Origin: Pantoea agglomerans NBRC 102470
GTDB taxonomy: Bacteria; Pseudomonadota; Gammaproteobacteria; Enterobacterales; Enterobacteriaceae
Length of the DNA stretch: 64,000 nucleotides
Reading direction: 5' to 3'
NCBI RefSeq assembly: GCF_001598475.1
Contig: NZ_BCZA01000005.1
Coordinates: 368,076 to 432,075, forward strand
Shown: piece by piece, positions 28,042 through 37,419 of the stretch
Position numbering within the stretch: position 1 is the stretch's first letter
Layout of the letters: every line of letters begins with the position of its first letter
The notes under the pieces: model-generated
The model's input: only the letters and a program-made list of their open reading frames with translations
Told to the model about the DNA's origin: nothing
The model's database searches: none
Program-made: the position numbers and the translations under genes

Positions 28042-28896
28042 ATGAAAATCCCAAACAGAATCCAGCCCCTGGTCGATGACGGCCTGATTGACGATGTCCT
28101 GCAGCGGCTGAAAAGCGGCAAAGAAGCAGACGTCTATACCGTGCTATGCGGCGGCAAGGTGCAGTGCGCCAAAGTCTATAAAGAAGCAACCCAGCGTAGC
28201 TTCAAGCAGGCCGTGCAGTATCAGGAAGGTCGTAAAACCCGTAACAGCCGTAACGCCCGCGCCATGCAGAAAGGCACAAAGTTCGGCCGTAAGCAGCAGG
28301 AAGAGTCCTGGCAGACCGCCGAAGTAGATGCCCTGTTCCGCCTGGCGAACGCCGGTGTTCGCGTGCCACAGCCTTATCTCTGCATCGACGGTGTGTTATT
28401 GATGGAGCTGGTGACCGATGCCAATGGCTCGGTCGCGCCACGTCTCAGCGATGTCTCTCTGTCTGAAGAGCAGGCGGTGACGGATTTCCACACCATGATC
28501 CGCAACATCGTCCGCATGCTCTGTGCCGGTATCGTTCACGGTGACTTATCCGAGTTCAACGTGCTGCTGGATGACCAGGGCCCGGTGATTATCGACCTGC
28601 CACAGGCGGTCGATGCGGCGGCCAATAACCATGCCGAGTCGATGTTCGAACGTGACGTGGACAACATCACCTCCTACTACGGTCAGTTCGCTCCGCAGCT
28701 GCTGAAGACGCGCTACGCCAAAGAGATCTGGCTGCTCTATGAAGATGGCAAGCTGACGCCGGAAACACCGCTTACCGGGAAGTTTGTGGAAGAGGAGCGC
28801 GTGGTCGATATGGATTCTCTGATGGATGAGATCATCACCGCAGAAGATGAATATTATGAGCGCCAGCGCGCCAGCCGTGAGCGCGACGAAGAGTAA
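28042..28896 (+). CDS. RIO1-type serine protein kinase (PA4780 family)
   Basis: The 284-residue protein has a RIO-kinase fold: an ATP-binding lysine in GKEADVYTV...VQCAKVYKEA, the catalytic loop IVHGDLSEFNVLL, and the metal-binding IIDLPQAVD. Bacterial members are atypical kinases with poorly known substrates. The start follows AAGG. It is convergent with the mgtA transcript, with which it shares a bidirectional terminator. Confidence 0.88.
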   Translation: MKIPNRIQPLVDDGLIDDVLQRLKSGKEADVYTVLCGGKVQCAKVYKEATQRSFKQAVQYQEGRKTRNSRNARAMQKGTKFGRKQQEESWQTAEVDALFRLANAGVRVPQPYLCIDGVLLMELVTDANGSVAPRLSDVSLSEEQAVTDFHTMIRNIVRMLCAGIVHGDLSEFNVLLDDQGPVIIDLPQAVDAAANNHAESMFERDVDNITSYYGQFAPQLLKTRYAKEIWLLYEDGKLTPETPLTGKFVEEERVVDMDSLMDEIITAEDEYYERQRASRERDEE

Positions 28897-28911
28897 CTGC
28901 ATCAATAAAAA

Positions 28912-28935
28912 AGGCAGCGAGTCGCCTCGCTGCCT
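28912..28935. terminator. Bidirectional terminator between the RIO kinase and the mgtA transcript
   Basis: AGGCAGCGAG and CTCGCTGCCT form a 10-bp stem with a 4-nt loop. On the minus strand it is followed by TTTTTTAT, so it mainly ends the mgtA transcript, including the small ORF at 28963. Confidence 0.85.
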
Positions 28936-28962
28936 CTCACTTACCGCACTATCACAACGCCA

Positions 28963-29049
28963 TCACCGCACGATGACCGTCAGCGCAATCAGAGTTAAGC
29001 CGATGATCATCACGCCGACAAAGACCGTATCGAGCCTGCTTTTTTTCAT
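28963..29049 (-). CDS. 28-residue membrane microprotein downstream of mgtA
   Basis: The ORF reads MKKSRLDTVF, then a hydrophobic stretch (VGVMIIGLTLIALTVIV) and a final Arg. A perfect GGAGG site lies 7 nt or so before the ATG, and it starts 10 nt after the mgtA stop, so it is in the same transcript, ahead of the terminator. A basic N-terminus followed by a single membrane helix is like MgtR, MgtS or KdpF type small partners of transporters, but I see no sequence identity with these. Confidence 0.7.
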   Translation of the reverse strand: MKKSRLDTVFVGVMIIGLTLIALTVIVR

Positions 29050-29059
29050 CTTCTCCTCC

Positions 29060-31762
29060 CTAGAACCACTGACCAAAGCGACGGATGTAGAAACGCTTCA
29101 TGCCCTGTGCCACCAGGCAGTAGCTGAACAGCGTCAGCACCAGCCACGGGAAATATTGCCATGGCAGTGGCACCAGACCGACCATCGCACCCAGCGGTGA
29201 GAACGGGATCAGGATGCCCAGCGCCATCACCGCCAGCGTCGTCAGCATCACCGGTAAGGTGGCGCGGCTCTGAATAAACGGAATCTTCCGGGTACGCAGC
29301 ATATGCACTACCAGCGTCTGTGACAGCAGCCCCTCGATAAACCAACCGGACTGGAACAGCGACTGCACGCCTGCATGGTTAGCGCCGAAAACAAACCACA
29401 TCAGCGCAAAGGTGGTGACGTCAAAAATTGACGAAGTCGGGCCCATCCACAGCATGAAGCGTTTGATGTTGCCGGCATCCCATTTACGCGGCTTATTCAG
29501 AAACTCACGGTCAACCTTGTCCCACGGCAGCGCCAGCTGGGAAACGTCATACATCAGGTTCTGAATCAGCAGATGAATCGACAGCATCGGCAGAAACGGA
29601 ATAAAGGCACTGGCCACCAGCAGCGAGAAAACATTGCCGAAGTTGGAGCTGGCGGTCATGTTGAGATACTTGATGATGTTGCCAAAGGTCTCGCGTCCTT
29701 TGAGTACACCCTCATTCAGCACCTGTAAATCTTTCTCCAGCAGGATGATGTCCGATGAGGCTTTCGCCACATCTGCCGCGCTGTCCACGGAAATCCCGGT
29801 GTCAGCCGCCCGCAGCGCAGGCGCGTCATTAATGCCATCGCCCAGGAACCCGACGGTGTGACCGTTCTGCTGCATCAGCCGCACCAGACGGGATTTCTGC
29901 AGCGGCGTCAGCTGAGCAAACAGGGTGCAGCGCTCTGCTTCCTGCGCCAGCTCATCATCGTTCATCGCCTCAATCTGATCGCCGGTCAGCATCGCCGGAT
30001 CGGTCAGCCCGACATCGGCACACACCCGCAGCGTCACTAGCGGATTGTCACCGGTCAGCACTTTCACTGTCACACCGCTGTCACGCAGGGCTTTAATCGC
30101 CTTACCCGCGCTGGCTTTAGGCGGATCGCGGAAGGTCAGCATTCCCTGGATAATCAGATCGCGCTCATCACTGTCGCTGAGCGGCGCGTGTAGCTCGCCA
30201 TCACGGGTTGCCACCAGCAGCACGCGATAACCCTGCTGATGATAGTGTTCGGTCTGCGCCAGCAGCGCCGCACGCTGTGCCGCATCCAGTGCGACCACCG
30301 TGTCGCCCTGCCGCACGGCAATGCTGACGGCCAGCATCTCTTCCACTGCGCCTTTGCAGATCAGTTGTGAACGATGCTGAGTCAGATCCTCCACCAGCAC
30401 CGACACCCGACGGCGGGTAAAATCAAACGGCAGCTCATCGATCAGCTGGAACTGGCTGCGCTGAGACTGTGAAATGACCTTGTCGCCCGCGCAGAGTAAG
30501 GCGCGATCCATCAGGTTTTTCGCGCCACTCTGGCTGCCGCTGTTGAGCCATGCCAGCAGCAGCACCTGTGCATCTTCGTTGCCCCGCGCATCCAGATGAT
30601 GCGCCAGCAGGATGGTGTCCTGGGTCAGCGTGCCGGTTTTATCGGTACAGAGCACATCCATCGCGCCGAGGTTCTGAATGGCGTTGAGCTTTTTAACGAT
30701 CACTTTGCGGCGTGACATCGCAATCGCGCCCTTAGCCAGGTTGGCGCTGACAATCATCGGCAGCATTTCCGGGGTCAGCCCAACCGCGACGGCCAGTGCA
30801 AACAGCGTGGCATCCATCCAGTCGCCTTTGGTGAAGCCGTTAATCAGCAGCACCACCGGAACCATCACCAGCATAAAGCGGATCAGCAGCTTGCTGACGC
30901 TGTTCACCCCGCGATCAAACGCGGTCTGCGGACGGCTTCCGGTCAGCGATGAGGCCAGTGAGCCGAACCAGGTCTCGCCGCCGGTCGCTACTACCACTGC
31001 GCTGGCTGTGCCGCTGGCCACGCTGGTGCCCATCAGGCAGATATTCGGTGATGCCAGCCGCTCCTGGGCGGTCTGACCTTCGGCATCGATACCCGCATCG
31101 CAGCTCTGTTTTTCAACCGGCAGCGACTCGCCGGTCAGCACCGCTTCACTGATAAACAGATTACGCGAACTCAGCAGACGGACATCGGCAGGCACCTGAT
31201 CGCCGGTGCTGAGCAGAATGATATCGCCCGGCACCAGTTCACTCATATCCACATCCTGACGCTGCGCGGTTTCGCTGCCTGGCTCACGGCGCAACACGGT
31301 GACCTGGCTGCGCACCAGTGACTTCAGAGCCTGCGCCGCACGGTTAGTGCGAAACTCCTGCCAGAAGCGCAGCAGCCCGCTCAGCATCACCATGGTGAAG
31401 ATGATGATCACGCCGGAGAGATCGGTCTCCTGACCGGCGCGCAGCGGCAGAATATAGTCGGTAAACAGGCTCACCAGCGCCAGGACCAGTAATACATAGA
31501 TAAACGGGTTATTAAACGCCATCAGCAGCTGAATCAGCGCGGGTGGCGCTTTCTCATGCGCCACTTCATTACGGCCATACAAAGCCAGTCGTTTCGCCGC
31601 CTCAGCCTGAGTCAGACCCTGACGCTGACTGCGCAGGTTCGCCAGCGTCATATCAATGTGCTGGTCCGCCTGCTGCGCCACAGCAAACATTTTTTTACTT
31701 TTTTTATCATTACGGTTGCCGGATGAAGTGATCGCAACCTGTTCCAGTTTCATGTCGCTCAT
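29060..31762 (-). CDS. mgtA: Magnesium-translocating P-type ATPase
   Basis: MgtA imports Mg2+ across the inner membrane when external Mg2+ is low, under PhoP-PhoQ control in relatives. The 900 residues show the P-type ATPase order: actuator TGES at 210-213, the transmembrane VGLTPEMLP near 327-335, phosphorylated Asp374 in CTDKTGTLT, and TGDN, GDGINDAPAL motifs. The C-terminal bundle is complete. GGGAG precedes the ATG. A 216-nt leader with a Pro-rich peptide lies upstream and a membrane microprotein follows. Confidence 0.96.
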   Translation of the reverse strand: MSDMKLEQVAITSSGNRNDKKSKKMFAVAQQADQHIDMTLANLRSQRQGLTQAEAAKRLALYGRNEVAHEKAPPALIQLLMAFNNPFIYVLLVLALVSLFTDYILPLRAGQETDLSGVIIIFTMVMLSGLLRFWQEFRTNRAAQALKSLVRSQVTVLRREPGSETAQRQDVDMSELVPGDIILLSTGDQVPADVRLLSSRNLFISEAVLTGESLPVEKQSCDAGIDAEGQTAQERLASPNICLMGTSVASGTASAVVVATGGETWFGSLASSLTGSRPQTAFDRGVNSVSKLLIRFMLVMVPVVLLINGFTKGDWMDATLFALAVAVGLTPEMLPMIVSANLAKGAIAMSRRKVIVKKLNAIQNLGAMDVLCTDKTGTLTQDTILLAHHLDARGNEDAQVLLLAWLNSGSQSGAKNLMDRALLCAGDKVISQSQRSQFQLIDELPFDFTRRRVSVLVEDLTQHRSQLICKGAVEEMLAVSIAVRQGDTVVALDAAQRAALLAQTEHYHQQGYRVLLVATRDGELHAPLSDSDERDLIIQGMLTFRDPPKASAGKAIKALRDSGVTVKVLTGDNPLVTLRVCADVGLTDPAMLTGDQIEAMNDDELAQEAERCTLFAQLTPLQKSRLVRLMQQNGHTVGFLGDGINDAPALRAADTGISVDSAADVAKASSDIILLEKDLQVLNEGVLKGRETFGNIIKYLNMTASSNFGNVFSLLVASAFIPFLPMLSIHLLIQNLMYDVSQLALPWDKVDREFLNKPRKWDAGNIKRFMLWMGPTSSIFDVTTFALMWFVFGANHAGVQSLFQSGWFIEGLLSQTLVVHMLRTRKIPFIQSRATLPVMLTTLAVMALGILIPFSPLGAMVGLVPLPWQYFPWLVLTLFSYCLVAQGMKRFYIRRFGQWF

Positions 31763-32420
31763 TTCGACATCTCCCTGATTTAAAGCAATAGTTGTCCTGC
31801 ACGGGAAATAACGTGCATGGATAAAACCTGGCGTGGCCGGGTTATTTAATGGGGTGACTTTCAGAAACAGTCAGGTTATTCCGCCGGCGCGCTAAATAAT
31901 GACGCGCGCAGGGTTACCTGACGCCGGTTATACGCGGCGTTTTAAAAGTCTGATATCAGCGATTGGGCGCAGCCTGGGCTACGCCAGACGGGGCGGAGGA
32001 AAAAGAGCGAATATAAACAGCAGCATAACGCGCACTCCTGGTGATAGCAGGATTAAAAATAAGGAGCGCGATCGTTAATTAAAGCGGGGATCGCTGCTCG
32101 CCGGTTGGCAAGCAGCAGAGGAAACTCAGCTTGCCAGAATAAAGGTTAATCTCGGGTGACTGTCCAACTGAATTCTCCTGAAGTTATCTGCCGCCATTAT
32201 AAAGAGAGGCCGGCTTCGGTAAAGCAATAACGTATTGAATAACGGTTTCGTTGAGGATTTGTTTCTGCTCAGGTTGCCGCTTCGGTAACAGCGTGGCGAT
32301 CTTCTTATAACCTCCAGGTAATGCTTATAACCTTTTGGCATATGATTAGCCCATATTCGACTATTCTTCGCATCGGCCCTTTCGTAAACTCGCGTAACTT
32401 TTTAGAGGCAAGGAAATTTC
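31763..32420. promoter_or_regulatory. Divergent regulatory region, mgtA leader and ABC-operon promoter
   Basis: This 658-nt gap holds the mgtA leader with its peptide (31979-32026) and an inverted repeat ACGCCG/CGGCGT (31920s-31940). It also holds the upstream region of the substrate-binding-protein gene, which has AAGGA before its ATG. No other gene is supported. Confidence 0.6.
31979..32026 (-). CDS. mgtA leader peptide (MgtL-like)
   Basis: A 15-codon ORF (MLLFIFALFPPPRLA) lies 216 nt upstream of mgtA in the same direction, with AGGAG 8 nt before its ATG. In E. coli and Salmonella, mgtA is controlled by a leader with a proline-rich peptide (MgtL) whose translation senses Mg2+ and proline. 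The sequence here differs but keeps a proline cluster (PPPR), a strong ribosome-stall candidate. Hairpins such as ACGCCG/CGGCGT follow. Confidence 0.65.
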   Translation of the reverse strand: MLLFIFALFPPPRLA

Positions 32421-33989
32421 ATGAAAACTATAATTCCATCACTGCTGGCGCTGACGCTGGCTGCCGCCTTCACAGCCCAGGCCACAACACCAAAAGATAC
32501 GCTGGTGATTGCACAATCAACTGACGACGCAGACAGCTTCGACCCGGCCAAAGGGTTTGAACTGACCAGCGTTCAGGCTTTTACGAACATCTATCAGCGC
32601 CTGGTACAGTCTGACCCGCAGAATCCGGTGGACCTGAAACCTACACTGGCCACCTCTTGGCAGCCCGGCAGCGACAACCGCAGCCTGACCTTTGAACTGC
32701 GTAAAGATGCGAAATTCTCTACCGGCAACCCGCTGCGTCCGGAAGATGTGATCTTCTCGCTGGGCCGCGTGGTGAAGCTGAACCTCGATCCCTCTTTCAT
32801 CCTGACGCAGCTCGGCTGGAACAAAGATAACGTCGATGGCTTCCTGAAGAAAGTCGACGACAATCATGTGCAGATCAGCTGGACCGCCAACGTCAGCCCG
32901 ACCTACGTCCTGAGCCTGCTCTCTGCCCCGGTTTCGTCCATCATTGATGAAAAAACCGCGATGGCGAACCAGAAGAACGGCGATTTCGGTAACGCCTGGC
33001 TGGCCACCCACTCGGCGGGCAGCGGCCCGTATCAGATCCGCAAAGTGGTGATGCATCAGGTGGTGCTGCTCAGCGCTAACCCGACCTCACCAGCGGGCGC
33101 GCCAAAAATGAAGAACATCCTGATCAAAAACGTGCCTGAACCGGCTGCGCGTCGTCTGCTGCTGGAACAGGGTGATGCCGATATCGCCCGTAACCTGGGT
33201 GCCGATCAGATTGCTGCGCTGAACGGCAAACCGGGCGTGAAGACGGAAGCGATTCCAATGGCGTCGCTCTACTACATCCAGTTCAACATCGGCGCGAACG
33301 AGACGATGAAGAACCCGGCCTTCTGGGAAGCGGCACGCTACCTGTGGGATTACAAAGGCATCGCCAGTGAGCTGCTGAAAGGCCAGTTCGACGTGCATCA
33401 GAGCTTCCTGCCTAAGGGCTTCCTGGGCGCGATCAACGACACGCCATACAGCTACGATCCGGAAAAAGCCAAAGCGATTCTGAAGAAAGCGGGCCTGAAC
33501 AACGTCACCTTCAAGCTCTCCACCAGCAACCAGCCGCCTTATCTGGATATCGCACAGGCGCTGCAGGGCAGCTTCGCCAAAGCGGGCGTGAAAGTGGAAG
33601 TGGTGCCGGGTCTGAGCTCCGAAGTGTCGACCAACGTGAAAGCGCATAAATATGAAGCGACGCTGAACGCCTGGGGCTCCGATTACTTCGATCCCAACAC
33701 CAATGCCGCCTCGTTTGCTTACAACCCGGAAGATGGCAGCAAAACCATCGCCTTCCGTTCAGACTGGCACATTCCTGAGCTGAACAAGCAGGTGATTGCG
33801 GCGACCGCCGAGAGCGATCCGAAGAAACGCGTGGCGCTGTATGAAGCGATGCAGCGTGAAGTGATGAAGAACTCACCGTATGTGATTGGGATGCAGGCGA
33901 AGAACCTGATCGCCCTGCGCGACAACCTGAAAGGCTATGTACAGGGCATTAACCCTGACATGGTGTATTACTCGCAGGTCACTAAGTAA
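32421..33989 (+). CDS. Peptide/nickel-type ABC transporter substrate-binding protein
   Basis: A periplasmic solute-binding protein of family 5 (DppA/OppA/NikA type), 522 residues. A Sec signal peptide (LLALTLAAAFTAQA) ends near residue 21. The conserved LVIAQSTDDADSFDPAKGFE opening is present. It heads a five-gene operon whose permease start overlaps its stop (TAATG). The substrate is unknown; oligopeptides or opine-like compounds are possible. Confidence 0.9.
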   Translation: MKTIIPSLLALTLAAAFTAQATTPKDTLVIAQSTDDADSFDPAKGFELTSVQAFTNIYQRLVQSDPQNPVDLKPTLATSWQPGSDNRSLTFELRKDAKFSTGNPLRPEDVIFSLGRVVKLNLDPSFILTQLGWNKDNVDGFLKKVDDNHVQISWTANVSPTYVLSLLSAPVSSIIDEKTAMANQKNGDFGNAWLATHSAGSGPYQIRKVVMHQVVLLSANPTSPAGAPKMKNILIKNVPEPAARRLLLEQGDADIARNLGADQIAALNGKPGVKTEAIPMASLYYIQFNIGANETMKNPAFWEAARYLWDYKGIASELLKGQFDVHQSFLPKGFLGAINDTPYSYDPEKAKAILKKAGLNNVTFKLSTSNQPPYLDIAQALQGSFAKAGVKVEVVPGLSSEVSTNVKAHKYEATLNAWGSDYFDPNTNAASFAYNPEDGSKTIAFRSDWHIPELNKQVIAATAESDPKKRVALYEAMQREVMKNSPYVIGMQAKNLIALRDNLKGYVQGINPDMVYYSQVTK

Positions 33990-35041
33990 TGGCACAGTCT
34001 GTTCCTTCAGCCGGGTTCGCCCGGCTTTTTTGGCAGCGTGGCGGGCGCCTGATCGGTAGCGTACTGTCGCTGCTGGTTACGCTGCTTGGCCTGCTCGCCT
34101 TCACCTTTATGCTGTCGCATCTCTCGCCGATCGATCCGGTGCAGCAGATCGCCGGCGATCACGCCAGTGAAGCGACCTATGAGCAGGTGCGTCATGACCT
34201 GGGTCTCGACCAGCCGGTGCTGATGCAGTTCTGGCGCTACGTCGAACATCTGGCGCAGGGCGATCTGGGCGTCTCCCGTCTCACCAATCAGTCGGTGAGC
34301 GGCGACCTGATGACCACCTTCCCCGCCACCATCGAGCTGGCGACCTGCGCGATGATCTTCGCGGTGGTGTTCGGTGTGACGCTGGCGCTGCTGGCCGCCT
34401 GGAAACCGGGGAGCTGGATCGATAATCTCGCCCGCTTTGTCTCGCTGCTGGGCTACTCGGTGCCGGTGTTCTGGCTCGGCCTGCTGGGCCTGCTGCTCTT
34501 TTATGCGGTGCTGCACTGGTCCGCCGGACCGGGACGGCTGGATGATATCTGGGTCTACACCCTGGAGCCGAAAACCGGCTTTGTGCTGATCGACAGCTGG
34601 CTGTCGGGTGAACCGGAGATGTTCCGCAATGCAATTGCGCACCTCTGGCTGCCGGTGGTGATCCTCGGCCTGCTGGCGATGGCGGGCATTACCCGCCTGC
34701 TGCGTGCTGCGCTGCTGGAAGAGAGCAGCAAAGAGTATGTGGTGCTGGCGCGTGCTAAAGGCGCGGGTCGGGTGCGCATCCTGCTGCGCCATATCTTCCC
34801 CAACGTGCTGGGCACGCTGGTCACGGTGATCGCCCTCTCCTACGCTACGCTGCTGGAAGGCTCGGTGCTGACTGAAACCGTCTTCGCCTGGCCAGGTGTG
34901 GGTCGCTATATGACCAATGCGCTGTTCTCCGGCGATGTGCCGGCGATTCTGGGCTCAACCCTGTTAATCGGCAGCTGCTTTATCCTGATTAACACCCTGG
35001 CGGATGTTTTAACCTGGTTAACCGATCCGAGAACCCGATGA
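33989..35041 (+). CDS. ABC transporter permease, DppB type
   Basis: First permease of the importer, 350 residues with about six membrane segments. The EAA loop is near LLRAALLEESSKEYVVLARAKGAG. Its ATG overlaps the binding-protein stop and its own stop overlaps the next start in ATGA. Confidence 0.9.
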   Translation: MAQSVPSAGFARLFWQRGGRLIGSVLSLLVTLLGLLAFTFMLSHLSPIDPVQQIAGDHASEATYEQVRHDLGLDQPVLMQFWRYVEHLAQGDLGVSRLTNQSVSGDLMTTFPATIELATCAMIFAVVFGVTLALLAAWKPGSWIDNLARFVSLLGYSVPVFWLGLLGLLLFYAVLHWSAGPGRLDDIWVYTLEPKTGFVLIDSWLSGEPEMFRNAIAHLWLPVVILGLLAMAGITRLLRAALLEESSKEYVVLARAKGAGRVRILLRHIFPNVLGTLVTVIALSYATLLEGSVLTETVFAWPGVGRYMTNALFSGDVPAILGSTLLIGSCFILINTLADVLTWLTDPRTR

Positions 35042-35895
35042 CGCAACAACTCTCTGAACTCGAAACGCTGCGACCACGCCGTCGCCGGCAACGCGTTACC
35101 TCGTTAACCGTTGGGCTGACGCTGGTGGCGATTCTTATCCTGATGGCACTGCTGGCGCCGCTGATTGCGCCGTTCGATCCGAACGTGCAGACCATGTCGA
35201 GCCGTCTGCTGGCCCCGTCGGCACAGCACTGGTTCGGCACCGACGGCTTTGGCCGCGATCTGCTGTCGCGCGTGATTTACGGCGCGCGTCCGACCCTGCT
35301 GCTGGTGTCGCTGATTCTGGTGCTGACCATTCCGGCCGGGCTGCTGATCGGCATCACCGCCGGTTACGTGGGCGGCTGGACCGAACGCCTGCTGATGCGC
35401 ATTACCGATATCTTCCTTTCGCTGCCCAACCTGGTGATCGCGCTGGCGCTGGTGGCGATTCTCGGCCCTGGCCTGATGAACGGCGCACTGGCGCTGGCAC
35501 TGACCAGCTGGCCGCCGTTTGCCCGTCAGGCACGCGCTGAAACCCTGGCACTGCGCCGCAGCGACTACCTTGCTGCCGCGCGGATGCAGGGGATTACGGG
35601 CTTTCGCCTGATGTTCGGTCATATCCTGCCGCTCTGCATGCCGACGGCGGTTGTCCGCGCCGCACTGAGCCTGGGCGGGATTATCCTGGCTGCGGCCGGA
35701 CTCGGTTTCCTCGGTATGGGCGTTCAGCCGCCGACGGCGGAATGGGGTTCGATGGTGGCCGAAGGCAGTAAAGTCATTTTTGATCAGTGGTGGGTTGCTG
35801 CTGCACCGGGCGCGGCGATTCTGTTTGCCAGCCTGGCCTTTAACCTGACAGGCGATGGCCTGCGCGACCGACTGGATACCCGTCATGCAAAATAA
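35038..35895 (+). CDS. ABC transporter permease, DppC type
   Basis: Second permease, 285 residues. It has the N-terminal segment typical of DppC proteins (LILMALLAPLIAPFDP) and the family motif HWFGTDGFGRDLLSRVIYGAR. The EAA loop follows (LALRRSDYLAAARMQGITG). It overlaps the downstream ATPase gene by 11 nt. Confidence 0.9.
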   Translation: MTQQLSELETLRPRRRRQRVTSLTVGLTLVAILILMALLAPLIAPFDPNVQTMSSRLLAPSAQHWFGTDGFGRDLLSRVIYGARPTLLLVSLILVLTIPAGLLIGITAGYVGGWTERLLMRITDIFLSLPNLVIALALVAILGPGLMNGALALALTSWPPFARQARAETLALRRSDYLAAARMQGITGFRLMFGHILPLCMPTAVVRAALSLGGIILAAAGLGFLGMGVQPPTAEWGSMVAEGSKVIFDQWWVAAAPGAAILFASLAFNLTGDGLRDRLDTRHAK

Positions 35896-36715
35896 TCTGC
35901 TCCATGCCGAGGGGCTGACCATTCGCAGCGACGATGCGCTGCTGGTCGATAACATCAGTTTTTCCGTAGGCCGCGAACGTGTGGCGCTGGTCGGTGAGTC
36001 CGGTTCCGGCAAGTCACTGACCGCCCGCAGCCTGATGGGCTTACTCTCGCCCGCGCTGCATCTGCAGGCCAGCCAGCTCCAGGTGGCCGGTGAAAATGCG
36101 CTGACGCTGAGCGAGCGTCACTGGAACCAGCTGCGCGGTAACCGCGTGGCGATGGTGATGCAGGACCCGAAGTATGCCCTTAACCCAACGCGCACCATTG
36201 GCTGGCAGGTTGAAGAGCCGCTGATCCTGCATCGCCGTCTGAGCCGTGCCGAGCGTAAAGAGAAAGTGTGTGAAATGCTGGATGCGGTCGGCCTTCCCGA
36301 TCCGCGTCGTCTGATGCAGCAGTATCCGCATCAGCTCTCTGGCGGCATGGGCCAGCGCGTGATGCTGGCGATCGCCCTGATTACCGATCCGGACTTCCTG
36401 ATCGCCGATGAACCGACCTCCGCGCTGGATCATGCCATGCGCGATCAGGTGCTGGCGCTGATCCGCGGTCTGGTGGAGGCGCGCAACATGGGCCTGCTGC
36501 TGATCAGCCATGATTTGCAGCAGGTTTCAGAACATTGCGAGCGGGTGATGGTGATGTATAAAGGCCGGTTGCTGGATACGCTGCCCGCCGCCGATCTGCC
36601 GCACGCTACCCATCCCTACACCCGCACGCTGTGGGCCTGCCGTCCGGGCAAAGCGACCCACGGACAGACTTTACCGGTGCTGGACCGCGCTGCGCTGGAG
36701 GCGAATGATGATTAA
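35885..36715 (+). CDS. ABC transporter ATP-binding protein, DppD type
   Basis: The start MQNNLLHAEGLTIRSDDALL gives 276 residues. Walker A is GESGSGKS, the signature LSGGMGQRV and Walker B FLIADEPTSALD. The C-terminal region (HPYTRTLW) is of the oligopeptide type. An earlier in-frame ATG lies further inside the permease gene and is less likely. Confidence 0.9.
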   Translation: MQNNLLHAEGLTIRSDDALLVDNISFSVGRERVALVGESGSGKSLTARSLMGLLSPALHLQASQLQVAGENALTLSERHWNQLRGNRVAMVMQDPKYALNPTRTIGWQVEEPLILHRRLSRAERKEKVCEMLDAVGLPDPRRLMQQYPHQLSGGMGQRVMLAIALITDPDFLIADEPTSALDHAMRDQVLALIRGLVEARNMGLLLISHDLQQVSEHCERVMVMYKGRLLDTLPAADLPHATHPYTRTLWACRPGKATHGQTLPVLDRAALEANDD

Positions 36716-37385
36716 GCTGCAGAATCTAAGCGTCGCCCACAAACAGGGTTACGAGCTGCGCACCGTGGTGCATGAGGTTAACCTGGAGGTTAACGCTGGC
36801 GAGTGTTTTGGTCTGGTGGGTCCGTCAGGCTGCGGCAAGTCGTCGCTGCTGTGGGTGCTGGCAGGTCTGAACCCACACTGGCAGGGTCAGATGCAGCTTG
36901 CCGGTCACGAAGTTCAGCCGGGTAAAGCTTTCACCGGAGCGCTGCGTCAGGAAGTGCAGATGGTGTTTCAGGATCCCTATGCCTCGCTGCATCCGCGTCA
37001 CCGGCTGCGTCGCACACTGGCGGAGCCGCTGAAGCTGCTGAAACGCGACAATATCAACGATCGTATCGATCAGGGCTTCCGTCACGTCGGACTCGATCCC
37101 GCCCTGGCGGATCGCTATCCGCATCAGCTCTCCGGCGGTCAGCGTCAGCGCGTTGCCATCGTGCGCGCCCTGCTGCTGCAACCGAAGATCCTGCTGCTGG
37201 ATGAGCCGACGTCGGCGCTGGATATGTCAGTGCAGGCGGAGATCCTCAATCTGCTCAACGATCTGAAACAGCAGGATGGCCTGACCATGGTGCTGGTCAG
37301 CCACGATCCCGACGTGATCGATCACATGTGCGATCGCGCCGTGCACATGTCGCAGGGTCGCATCATCGAACAGATCTCTGCCTGA
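36705..37385 (+). CDS. ABC transporter ATP-binding protein, DppF type
   Basis: The second ATPase, 226 residues, is shorter than typical DppF (about 320) because it lacks the C-terminal oligopeptide domain. Walker A GPSGCGKS, signature LSGGQRQRVAIVRAL and Walker B LLLDEPTSALD are intact. It overlaps the preceding gene; a GC-rich terminator hairpin follows. Confidence 0.9.
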   Translation: MMIKLQNLSVAHKQGYELRTVVHEVNLEVNAGECFGLVGPSGCGKSSLLWVLAGLNPHWQGQMQLAGHEVQPGKAFTGALRQEVQMVFQDPYASLHPRHRLRRTLAEPLKLLKRDNINDRIDQGFRHVGLDPALADRYPHQLSGGQRQRVAIVRALLLQPKILLLDEPTSALDMSVQAEILNLLNDLKQQDGLTMVLVSHDPDVIDHMCDRAVHMSQGRIIEQISA

Positions 37386-37391
37386 AATCAG

Positions 37392-37419
37392 GCCGGACGG
37401 CGTTCACCTGCCGTCCGGC
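37392..37419 (+). terminator. Hairpin ending the ABC importer operon
   Basis: GCCGGACGGC and GCCGTCCGGC form a perfect 10-bp stem with an 8-nt loop, starting 7 nt after the last stop. There is no clear T-run. Confidence 0.65.

Noticed and set aside
32126..32341. 71-codon ORF on the minus strand before the mgtA leader
   Set aside because: No ribosome site, and composition typical of non-coding DNA.
35104..36012. 302-codon open frame opposite the DppC-type permease
   Set aside because: Antisense shadow of a high-GC gene; the product is Gln/Arg-rich and unlike any protein.
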